DNA of 64,000 nt. It comes from Lachnoclostridium sp. UBA7097 (GTDB lineage Bacteria > Bacillota > Clostridia > Lachnospirales > Lachnospiraceae). Positions 20,501 to 27,130 of this stretch are shown here, piece by piece. The stretch lies in assembly GCA_002499945.1 (NCBI GenBank), contig DKYP01000100.1, positions 6,613 to 70,612 on the forward strand. The letters run 5' to 3'. Numbering within the stretch: position 1 is the stretch's first letter; every line of letters starts with the position of its first letter. The notes beneath the pieces were generated by a model, which saw nothing but the letters and a program-made list of their open reading frames with translations, ran no database searches and was not told the DNA's origin. The position numbers were made by a program, and so were the translations under genes.

Positions 20501-21683
20501 GCTTAAGAATATCCACCGCCAGATTTTCCAGATGGAATATAAACTTGGTTATGTAATTCCTTATGAAAATATAAACCTTGATGCAGATATAGATACAGAT
20601 AAAGAAGCAGGCAAAGTTTATAAAATGTATGCAGGGCAGGATAAATTACAGACAGATTTATTGCTTGAAGCTTTACAGACTGTTTTCCATGAGAAAACCG
20701 GGCTTTTAGCTGAGTACCATCTTAAACTTTATAATCTTTCCAGTGAGTATCTGGAAAATATTAGTGACAGGACTGGCATTGATGAGTATGGAATACATGG
20801 ATACCGTGCGGATATTAAAACAAAATATAAAGGGATTTCCCTTTCGTTTAAAGAATTAACAAAGAAACTTTCTGAGGATTTAGAAGCCCTTGGTAAAATA
20901 TTAAGCGAAAAAGACAGGGAACTTTTTGAGGATATACTTTCTAATACAATAAGTAAAAAAATACGTGCTAAAATTTATGAAAGCAAACGCTGGGTTGATA
21001 AAATGAACGGGCTTATGGAATCTATGCAAACATCAAGCGGGCTGAAATTAAGCCTTAAATGGATTAGCAGGAAAACGGAAAAAGAAGGGCAGCTTGATAC
21101 AAAAGAACTTGTAAATCTTTTGCAAAGCGACAAGGAAATTCTTAATAAAGAAGATATCGATAAAATGGCATTACATTTCCGTTCTAAAATTACGGAAGCA
21201 AGGAAAATGGCAGAAGATACAAATACTGTCCTTTCGTTCCATATGATTATGAAAGATATCCTTGATTACCGTAAATGGTTTGAATTCCAGCTTTATTCAC
21301 AAAAAACTGGTGAAAAGAAAAGGGAACTTACAGACAGGATTTTCTTTACATTCAGTGGAGGGGAAAAAGCAATGTCTATGTATGTGCCGCTCTTTTCGGC
21401 AGTTGTTGCAAAATATGCAGGTGCAAATAAAGATGCACCACTTCTGGTTTCACTTGATGAAGCATTTGCAGGTGTTGATGAAATGAATATTAAAGATATG
21501 TTCAGGCTTATGGTTAGTTTAAACCTTAATTTTATGATTAATTCGCAGGTGTTATGGGGAGATTATGAAACAGTCCCGGCACTTGCAATATACCAGCTGG
21601 TGCGTCCTGAAAATGCTAAATTTGTTTCTGTTATACCTTATGTATGGAATGGAAAAGTGAGGTCTTTGGCAGATAATGCTTGA
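17568..21683 (+). CDS. jetC: Wadjet SMC-like ATPase JetC
   Basis: A 1371-residue SMC/MukB-like ATPase, the motor of the predicted plasmid-cleaving complex. Walker A GSNGSGKS is at residues 35-42. The signature FSGGEKAMSMYVPL is near residue 1262 and Walker B LLVSLDEAFAGVDE near 1292. Between them lie long glutamate/lysine-rich coiled-coil arms interrupted by a hinge-like non-coil part around residues 590-730. In known Wadjet systems such complexes extrude DNA loops and present small circular DNA to the nuclease JetD. ATG 17568 has a GGGAGGA site. The gene overlaps both neighbours, indicating coupled, stoichiometric translation. Confidence 0.88.
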   Translation: MNNSSWIINKAGLTDFWYYDQQEFKFLEGRMLLRGSNGSGKSVTMQSFIPLLLDGNMRPERLDPFGSRARKMENYLLEEDDGRDERTGYLYMEFKRQESETYITIGIGLRARKNKKLETWYFCITDGRRVGKDFLLYKDVQNKIAYSKTELRNRIGNGGRVMDTQGEYAACVNSLIFGFETMEEYKEMLDLLIQLRTPKLSKDFKPSVINDILSKSLQTLSEDDLRPMSEAIENMDTMKTNLDNLSESIKAAKQIEKVYDQYNRAVLFEKASIYLSKAGEFKKQQDELQSLEERISLNTDLLEKENINYDSLKQEYEVLETERNSLSDNDATRLKAEESKLEKQLAESEEEIKIYEKRSDKKREECIDKENRIKSQDNDNNTTLHELENTLVQMEEAIEDVPFDEAIFFIEEIKPGQDGRCDFASHTKMLDRYMQSVENGTEILRLEEEEKRRCDEALKELDLKREEREKAEREWRQYDRQLVEQKSEITEAVYKWEHGNTQFHMEPEALQELAGFIDNYQYGMDYSRINEILYGQKNKLKDKLYEEEREILKEKEPVTASLNEARKELKNWEESREAEPERSKETINNRQKLDEMGISYIPFYKAVDFEDKLSQTEADRLEAALLHMGILDALIVDADDREKVLSMEGDICDKYLFGDIEHIKPDIMEALQVYNAENDILLYQKISNVLAGIGINGSTGKEQATWAGINGNYHIGVLEGATGTLYKAKYIGTAARERYRLDKINELKSLINNLEIQEKQFEERIVQKKEQQGKLQEEMESFPDEEDLKIAAKDFWDSGVRLENAKELAEKYRERLLNEQGKLKETRLKVQEICASAHMANRPDVFENALKSLKEYRNLLNMAGIAYNKYWAGMDMARTLKDALDGLMEDRDGLLYTLNHYNQQKRRILDELESVKKQLGLTNYNEIKERLDACVKRLGEIPGERDRLASHIGFLKNSIENDKEKLEEKRGHLNKTERLKNIHRQIFQMEYKLGYVIPYENINLDADIDTDKEAGKVYKMYAGQDKLQTDLLLEALQTVFHEKTGLLAEYHLKLYNLSSEYLENISDRTGIDEYGIHGYRADIKTKYKGISLSFKELTKKLSEDLEALGKILSEKDRELFEDILSNTISKKIRAKIYESKRWVDKMNGLMESMQTSSGLKLSLKWISRKTEKEGQLDTKELVNLLQSDKEILNKEDIDKMALHFRSKITEARKMAEDTNTVLSFHMIMKDILDYRKWFEFQLYSQKTGEKKRELTDRIFFTFSGGEKAMSMYVPLFSAVVAKYAGANKDAPLLVSLDEAFAGVDEMNIKDMFRLMVSLNLNFMINSQVLWGDYETVPALAIYQLVRPENAKFVSVIPYVWNGKVRSLADNA

Positions 21684-22968
21684 TGAGTGTGTAAATTATT
21701 TTAAGGAAAGAAATGTTTATAAAAAGCTTTTTACTGCTTTAAGAAAAAAATATGCAAGCCTTGGGCATATGGGCGGGATTATAACATTAAAAAATATTAC
21801 AGAAGATGAAAAAACGGCACTGGAAGGCTTTTTCAGAAAGGATTTCCATAAAGAAAAAGATGTAAAAATATCTTATGCACTTATGGAAAAATCATTAAAA
21901 CAAAGCAGGTTTGCATCTTTATCATGGGAAGAAATTCTAACAGCATATTTTAAAGAACCGCTTGTTATAAAAAAACAGGAGAAAGAAAAAGAACTGGAAG
22001 AAAGAAATTCTTTTTTTGAAGAATGTGCTGCCATGTGTAATAATAAAATGGTTTCAGAGTGGTTCCTTTATATTTGTAAAGAAAAAGGAAAAGGAAGCCA
22101 GGTTATTTTAAAAATGTATAATGAAAATAAGGAAAATAAAAGTGGATTAAAGGCATTTTTAAATAAAATTTTTAATGCGTTGGAAAGACTTCCAGTTATA
22201 GAAAACCAGATGCTTCTGCTTCCTGTATTTGCTGCAAAAACAACAGGCAATCCCCATTTTTTTGATTTAAAAACCAAAGCCTGCAAACTTTTACTTGGAT
22301 ATATAGAATATGCTTTTGCAAATATAAAACAAGAGCAGGACTTATCTGGAACTGAGCATATTGAAAGCCTTTTATATAGTGCAGGGATTTTAAAGGATAA
22401 TGTATCTAATATGTGCCTTGTATATGGCTTGCGTGGAATTAAAAAAGATGGCAGCATACATAAGGGGATAGAAGGGTATTTTGCAGAGAAAGAACCAGTG
22501 CAGCTTACATTAAAAACTTTAAGCCTGCTGGAAAGTTTACAGGCTGGCAGCAGTATTAATGGTAATGGGAAAATATATATTGTAGAAAACCCGGCAGTAT
22601 TTTCTTATCTGGCAGATACTTATCCTGATGGAACATTTATTTGTGGCAACGGACAGTTTAAACTTGCCTTTTATATTACACTGGAATTATTAAAGGGTAA
22701 ATATAAAATTTATTATGCAGGGGATTTTGATGCTGACGGGCTTTTAATTGCACAGAAACTTAAGAAAAGATATCCGGCGCTGGTTGAATTATGGGGGTAT
22801 AAGGGGGAGTATTATAAAAAATATTTATCTGATGTAAAGCTTGATAATGTTTCGCTTGCAAAACTTGATAAAGTGGATATTGCGGAATTGCAAGAGGTGA
22901 AACAATGTCTGTTGGAATATAAGAGGGCGGCTTACCAGGAAACAATGCTTGGGGTTTTTACATTGTGA
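21676..22968 (+). CDS. jetD: Wadjet Toprim-type nuclease JetD
   Basis: A 430-residue protein with a C-terminal Toprim fold related to topoisomerase VI/Spo11. The acidic glutamate lies in IVENPAVFSYL (Glu304) and the metal-binding DxDxD in YYAGDFDADGLLIAQ (Asp350, 352, 354). Both are intact, so the nuclease is predicted active. The N-terminal half is probably the DNA-binding part that docks on JetABC. It overlaps jetC by 8 bp. The stop codon is only a few bases from the right end of an IS200/IS605-like element (22973-23266); whether the insertion trimmed the C-terminus cannot be told without homologues. Confidence 0.85.
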   Translation: MLDECVNYFKERNVYKKLFTALRKKYASLGHMGGIITLKNITEDEKTALEGFFRKDFHKEKDVKISYALMEKSLKQSRFASLSWEEILTAYFKEPLVIKKQEKEKELEERNSFFEECAAMCNNKMVSEWFLYICKEKGKGSQVILKMYNENKENKSGLKAFLNKIFNALERLPVIENQMLLLPVFAAKTTGNPHFFDLKTKACKLLLGYIEYAFANIKQEQDLSGTEHIESLLYSAGILKDNVSNMCLVYGLRGIKKDGSIHKGIEGYFAEKEPVQLTLKTLSLLESLQAGSSINGNGKIYIVENPAVFSYLADTYPDGTFICGNGQFKLAFYITLELLKGKYKIYYAGDFDADGLLIAQKLKKRYPALVELWGYKGEYYKKYLSDVKLDNVSLAKLDKVDIAELQEVKQCLLEYKRAAYQETMLGVFTL

Positions 22969-22969
22969 T

Positions 22970-23177
22970 ATTGTGACGTGCTCCCACCACTTAAGAAGTG
23001 GGGGCTTCTCGCTCAAGAATACCAACGTATTCAGTATCAACGAGCTAACCCCGTCCGCCCGACGGTTTTCACGAATGATGTTCCATTTGTACCTTGGATA
23101 TTTTACGCACAGAAGGAAGCTTGGTTTTCGCATATTCGGTTTCTCTGTGCAACCCAGTATATCCAGTTGTCAATGTA
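22970..23177 (-). ncRNA. Putative omega RNA / IS605 right-end RNA
   Basis: On the minus strand a consensus -10 (TATAAT, 23189-23184) is followed by about 200 nt with no credible protein. It ends in a segment (AATACGTTGGTATTCTTGAG and the 22982-23007 hairpin) that looks like the structured 3' end of TnpB-associated omega RNA. The next bases (22972 downward, into the jetD 3' end) would act as the guide. The -35 is weak. Transcription and any pairing with a TnpB from elsewhere are inferred. Confidence 0.5.
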
Positions 23178-23266
23178 CTAATCATTATACTTAGTGTAAC
23201 AGGGATTTAGGAAAATTGCAAGACACAATTCATCCCACCGCTTTAGAAGCGGGGGACTTCTTGCTG
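22973..23266 (-). mobile_element. IS200/IS605-like element without tnpB, carrying an omega-RNA-like sequence
   Basis: Two imperfect palindromes in the same orientation bound the element: TCCCACCACTTAAGAAGTGG at 22982-23001, then GGGCTT to 23007, and TCCCACCGCTTTAGAAGCGG at 23233-23252, then GGGACTT to 23259. Such subterminal hairpins are the hallmark of IS200/IS605 ends. Read on the minus strand, the element enters from a TTTAT motif (23271-23267), a TAM used by some TnpB families. It ends near GTCAC (22977-22973), next to the jetD stop. No transposase or tnpB frame is present, so it is a non-autonomous derivative. End positions are approximate. Confidence 0.7.
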
Positions 23267-23296
23267 ATAAAGGTTAAATAAAGGAGTTGCAGGTAT

Positions 23297-23545
23297 ATGT
23301 TATTTGGGAAGAAGAAAAAAGCAAGGCAGGAACTGGATGATTTGTGGCGTTCTATGGAGATGGCATGTGAGAATAATTATAAAGATATTGCGCATGAATC
23401 TTTAAAGGATTTTGAGGAGTGCCTTGAAAGATATTATACGGACGGGGTTATACCACAGGAGGAATACCGCAGCAGAAGCCGTAAACTTGAGGAGAAGAAA
23501 ACGGAGCTTAAAGGTTATGGCCATAACCAGCATATCGGCTGGTGA
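23297..23545 (+). CDS. Small charged hypothetical protein
   Basis: An 82-residue protein rich in Lys, Glu and Arg, predicted helical, with no membrane segment. I do not recognise the family. It starts MLFGKKKKARQELDD and has two probable helices around residues 8-50 and 56-75. ATG 23297 follows a GGAG site, and a strong terminator comes 14 bp after the stop, so it looks like a real monocistronic gene. It sits between the IS605-like element and an ECF sigma gene. Nothing in the context suggests a role. Confidence 0.65.
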   Translation: MLFGKKKKARQELDDLWRSMEMACENNYKDIAHESLKDFEECLERYYTDGVIPQEEYRSRSRKLEEKKTELKGYGHNQHIGW

Positions 23546-23558
23546 ATAATTTTAATTT

Positions 23559-23583
23559 AAAAGCTGCCCAGGCAGCTTTTTTT
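23559..23583 (+). terminator. Terminator after the small hypothetical gene
   Basis: AAAAGCTGCC (23559-23568) and GGCAGCTTTT (23571-23580) form a perfect 10-bp stem followed by Ts. Confidence 0.9.
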
Positions 23584-23662
23584 GATGCACGGAATGCAAC
23601 CATTGCTGGAAAAAGTGTACATAATATATAGAAACTTTTTAAAGGAGGGAGGTTAATTATTA

Positions 23663-24214
23663 ATGGAGGATTATGAAATTGTAAATCTGTACTGGGAACG
23701 TAGCGAAACTGCTATCAGTGAAACTAAGAAAAAATATGGACACAGGATTGTTTATGTGATTGGAAATATATTGTCACTGGAACAGGATGTGGAGGAGTGT
23801 GTGAATGATACTTATTTTGGCGCATGGAATGCAATGCCTGATGCAAGACCTGGATATTTGTCAGCTTTTCTTTGCCGGATTGCTAAGAATCTTGCACTTA
23901 AAAGATACAAATATCTTGTGGCAGATAAGAGAAACAAGAGCCTGGAAACTGCTTTTGAGGAGCTTGACGGGGTTATTGGGACACTGGATATAGAACAGGA
24001 GATAATCGCAAAGCAGGTGGCAGAAGCGGTTAATGCATTTTTAAAAATGAAAAAACCGCTTCACCGCAAAATTTTTGTAAGAAGATATTATTTTTGTGAT
24101 TCTATTGATGGGATTGCAGCACATTTAAATCTTAGTAAAAGTGCAGTAAAATCAATTTTATTCCGTATAAGGAAAGAATTAAAAAAATATCTGGAAAGTG
24201 AGGGGTTAATGTGA
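23663..24214 (+). CDS. ECF-type RNA polymerase sigma factor
   Basis: A 183-residue protein with sigma region 2 near the N-terminus (QDVEECVNDTYFGAWNAMPD, then FLCRIAKNLALKRYKY). The C-terminal region 4 helix-turn-helix reads DSIDGIAAHLNLSKSAVKSI. ECF sigma factors direct transcription of small stress regulons and are usually held inactive by a membrane partner. Here the next gene overlaps it (ATGTGA) and encodes a single-pass membrane protein. AAAGGAGGG lies about 13 nt before ATG 23663. TGCAACCATT at ~23588-23597, upstream, could be an ECF-type -35 for autoregulation, but this is weak. Confidence 0.88.
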   Translation: MEDYEIVNLYWERSETAISETKKKYGHRIVYVIGNILSLEQDVEECVNDTYFGAWNAMPDARPGYLSAFLCRIAKNLALKRYKYLVADKRNKSLETAFEELDGVIGTLDIEQEIIAKQVAEAVNAFLKMKKPLHRKIFVRRYYFCDSIDGIAAHLNLSKSAVKSILFRIRKELKKYLESEGLM

Positions 24215-25242
24215 AAAACAGATATAAAAAGTTATATGATATTATGGAACTTCTGGAGGATGGTTTTATTGAAGAAGCGCTGGAGGAGGAGAGTAAGATA
24301 TGCAGGTTTCCTTTGTGGAAATGTATTGTGGCAGCTGCGTGTGCCTGTGTTTTAGTAATGGGTTCTGGTTTGTTTTTATCTAAATATAAGGATAGTAAAA
24401 GCCAGAATATTGGTAATGGGGAAGTTAATAAAAAGCAGGATGAAGTGCTTCCTGGAATTAAATATGAAAAAAATGTTGCAGATAAAAACAGCCTTGAAAA
24501 GATTGTTTGTAATTTTATGTCAGAAGGTGCTGGTGGAGGAGGACATGGCTGGCTTATTGTAAAATCATTTGAAGATGCAGCATCTAAAAATCCTACCAGA
24601 AATAATACAGGCGGGATTACACAGCTTCCAGTATTTAAAAATGAGGACGGGCTTTGGAGTGATGGAAGGGATGGGCAGGATTTTAAAGAAAGTGAAATAT
24701 ATTTTGGAAACAGGTTATATGAGGAAAAAAGGGATTATTCTTATGATGGGGCTTCTGGGAACAGATGGGGTGTCTGTTTCAGGTCAGATAAACAGGAAAG
24801 TTTAACAGACCAGCTTCTTGAATATACGTTTTACCGCTTAAATTTCAGGTTTTATGGAGAAGAAGGATGGGGATATGATATAATGAAGCCACCGTCTGGT
24901 ACTGGAAAAATGTATCCTGTAATTTCTTTGGAGGAAGCAGAAAAAAAGCTGCGCAACGGGGAATTTTTTTCGCATGATGCCTATGCTGTGGATGTGGCAG
25001 GGACGGCACAGGTTTTATCTGTTGAACTGGAATATATGACAGAGGAATACCAGTCTTATTTACAACCTTTTTATAAATTTACAATTACAGATAAAAGCTG
25101 GTATAAGGAATTATATAAAATTATGGAGTCACAGGGCTGCAAAACCCCGGAGGAGTATAAATCAGTTAGTGAAGTCTATGTTCCTGCTGTACGGGATGAA
25201 TATATTGATATAAAGGATAGTGCAGTTCTTAGGACGAATTAA
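24211..25242 (+). CDS. Membrane-anchored extracytoplasmic protein, putative anti-sigma or output partner of the ECF factor
   Basis: A 343-residue protein starting at GTG 24211 and overlapping the sigma gene by 4 bp. An acidic cytoplasmic N-terminus of ~36 residues (YDIMELLEDGFIEEALEEES) precedes one membrane helix (WKCIVAAACACVLVMGSGLF, residues 37-56). The remaining ~280 residues would be outside the membrane. The short cytoplasmic part is as expected for an anti-sigma domain, but I see no canonical zinc-binding ZAS motif. The outer part includes a Gly-rich segment near residues 108-115; I do not recognise its fold. Co-regulation with the sigma factor is very likely, whereas the inhibitory role is inferred from gene order. 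Confidence 0.7.
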   Translation: MKNRYKKLYDIMELLEDGFIEEALEEESKICRFPLWKCIVAAACACVLVMGSGLFLSKYKDSKSQNIGNGEVNKKQDEVLPGIKYEKNVADKNSLEKIVCNFMSEGAGGGGHGWLIVKSFEDAASKNPTRNNTGGITQLPVFKNEDGLWSDGRDGQDFKESEIYFGNRLYEEKRDYSYDGASGNRWGVCFRSDKQESLTDQLLEYTFYRLNFRFYGEEGWGYDIMKPPSGTGKMYPVISLEEAEKKLRNGEFFSHDAYAVDVAGTAQVLSVELEYMTEEYQSYLQPFYKFTITDKSWYKELYKIMESQGCKTPEEYKSVSEVYVPAVRDEYIDIKDSAVLRTN

Positions 25243-25245
25243 AGA

Positions 25246-25274
25246 TTGTGTTTTTATTAAAGGTAGCGTATAAT
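25246..25274 (+). promoter_or_regulatory. Promoter upstream of the AAA-ATPase/PD-(D/E)XK gene
   Basis: TTGTGT (25246-25251), a 17-bp spacer and TATAAT (25269-25274) lie about 100 bp before the start at 25372, immediately after the preceding stop codon. Confidence 0.6.
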
Positions 25275-25371
25275 AGGGAAAAATGGCTTCATGGATGGTT
25301 TGTTAAGGAAACGGCTGGTTTGCTGGCAGGCTGGATAAAAGAGAATGTAAAGGCAGGGGGCAGGCGGATGT

Positions 25372-27105
25372 ATGGGTAAGGCAGTAAGAATAACAGGTAA
25401 AACAGTTGGTATCGGACACCAGGATTTTGAACAAATTATAAAAAATGATATTTTCTATATTGATAAAACGGATTTTATCAGGGAATGGTGGGAGAATAAA
25501 GATGCTGTAACGCTTATTACACGTCCGCGCCGTTTTGGAAAGACATTGAACCTTAGTATGCTTGAATGTTTTTTTTCAACTAAATATGCAGGGAGAAAAG
25601 ACCTTTTTGAAGGTTTGTCAATATGGGATAATGAAGAATACAGGGTATTACAAGGGACATATCCAGTAATATTTATAAGTTTTGCAGGAGTAAAAGCAGA
25701 TAATATTAAAGATGCTAAAAATGGAATTATAAATGCAATAGCCAGTGCTTATGAAGCGCATAAATATTTAAAAGAAAGTGATGTGCTAAATAAAGAGGAA
25801 AAAAGAAATTTTGAGGTTTTGCAGAATTATTCTATAAATTTATTTGCTAGTAAGAAAATCGCAGAAACTACAATAACTGCCTCGGTCAGGACACTTTCCA
25901 TGTACCTTGAGCGTTATTATGGGAAAAAAGTCCTTATTCTGCTTGATGAATATGATACACCTTTGCAGGAAGCATATGTATATGGTTACTGGGACGGGCT
26001 GGTAACATATATAAGGGGGCTTTTTAATCTTGCATTTAAGACAAATCCATATCTTAACCGTGCAATAATGACAGGTATAACAAGGGTCAGCAAGGAATCT
26101 ATATTTTCAGATTTAAATAACCTTGAAGTGGTTACAACAACTTCAAGTATGTATGGTAAAGCGTTTGGGTTTACAGAAAGTGAAGTTTTTGCTGCACTGG
26201 ACAGGGAAGGGGCAGGGCAGAGGGAAGAAGTAAAACAATGGTATGATGGTTTTACATTTGGACAGTACAAAGATATTTATAATCCATGGTCAATTATAAA
26301 TTTCTTAAAGGAGAGAATAGTTGCCACTTACTGGGCAGATACAAGCTCAAATAAACTGGTATCTGTGCTTGTAAGGGAGGGTACGCCGGATTTAAAGATG
26401 CAGATGGAGGATTTGCTTGCTGGTAACTGTCTGGAGGAAGTTTTGGATGAGCAGGTAGTTTTTGACCAGTTAAGGAGTACAAGAGGGGCTGTCTGGAGCC
26501 TTCTTATGGCAAGTGGTTATTTAAAACCTGTAGACAGGCATTTTAACTATGATACAGGAAAATATTTATATAAATTAAAAATTACTAATTATGAAACAAA
26601 GATTATGTTTAAAAATATGATTTCAGGCTGGTTTCCAGAAAGCCTTATTTCTTATTCTTATTTCCGGGAAGCACTTATTGCTGGTGATATTGGTTATATG
26701 AACCAGTTTATGAATGAAATATCAGAAGAAATATTTAGCACTTTTGATACTGGGAGAAAACCATCAGAGAGAACACATCCGGAAAGGTTTTACCACGGAT
26801 TTGTGCTTGGGCTTGTAGTAGATTTGGCAGGCAGATACCATATACGTTCTAACAGGGAGAGTGGTCTTGGCAGGTATGATGTAATGATGGAGCCGGTAAA
26901 TCTGGAAGATAATGCAATAATTATAGAATTTAAGGTATTTTCACCATATAAGGATGGTACACTAAAGAAAGCAGTGGAAGATGCTCTTAGACAGATTGAA
27001 GATAAAAAATATGATACAGAATTAATTTCAAGGGGGATTCCAAAGGAGAAGATAAAGCATTATGGTTTTGCATTTGATGGAAAAAGGGTTTTAATTGGGG
27101 AATAA
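25372..27105 (+). CDS. AAA-ATPase-like protein with C-terminal PD-(D/E)XK nuclease domain
   Basis: A 577-residue protein of the AAA-ATPase-like/DUF1703 family, often present in many copies in gut anaerobes. The N-terminus has FYIDKTDFIREWW and a Walker A-type RPRRFGKTLNLSM near residue 50. Walker B KVLILLDEYDTPLQEA is near residue 190. The C-terminal nuclease core shows GLGRYDVMMEP followed by IIIEFKVF (Asp...Glu-x-Lys), so catalytic residues look complete. The biological role is unknown; a mobile-element or defence function has been suggested for the family by composition only. It has its own promoter and stands alone. A convergent hairpin separates it from the next gene. Confidence 0.85.
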   Translation: MGKAVRITGKTVGIGHQDFEQIIKNDIFYIDKTDFIREWWENKDAVTLITRPRRFGKTLNLSMLECFFSTKYAGRKDLFEGLSIWDNEEYRVLQGTYPVIFISFAGVKADNIKDAKNGIINAIASAYEAHKYLKESDVLNKEEKRNFEVLQNYSINLFASKKIAETTITASVRTLSMYLERYYGKKVLILLDEYDTPLQEAYVYGYWDGLVTYIRGLFNLAFKTNPYLNRAIMTGITRVSKESIFSDLNNLEVVTTTSSMYGKAFGFTESEVFAALDREGAGQREEVKQWYDGFTFGQYKDIYNPWSIINFLKERIVATYWADTSSNKLVSVLVREGTPDLKMQMEDLLAGNCLEEVLDEQVVFDQLRSTRGAVWSLLMASGYLKPVDRHFNYDTGKYLYKLKITNYETKIMFKNMISGWFPESLISYSYFREALIAGDIGYMNQFMNEISEEIFSTFDTGRKPSERTHPERFYHGFVLGLVVDLAGRYHIRSNRESGLGRYDVMMEPVNLEDNAIIIEFKVFSPYKDGTLKKAVEDALRQIEDKKYDTELISRGIPKEKIKHYGFAFDGKRVLIGE

Positions 27106-27126
27106 AAGGCGGGAAGTAATCCCGCC
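27104..27126 (-). terminator. Terminator of the minus-strand spermidine-synthase-like gene
   Basis: GGCGGGA (27108-27114) and TCCCGCC (27120-27126) form a 7-bp stem. Read on the minus strand it follows the stop codon at 27131 and is succeeded by TTTTATT. Confidence 0.75.
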
Positions 27127-27130
27127 TGGT

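Noticed and set aside
22982..23007. Hairpin after jetD read as a simple terminator
   Set aside because: A near copy in the same orientation occurs at 23233-23259 and there is no T-run, so it fits IS200/IS605 ends better.
22825..23133. Open frame of 102 codons on the minus strand across the jetD end and the IS605-like element
   Set aside because: It crosses the element boundary, shows no TnpB motif (no C-terminal zinc ribbon or catalytic residues), and the region looks like structured RNA.
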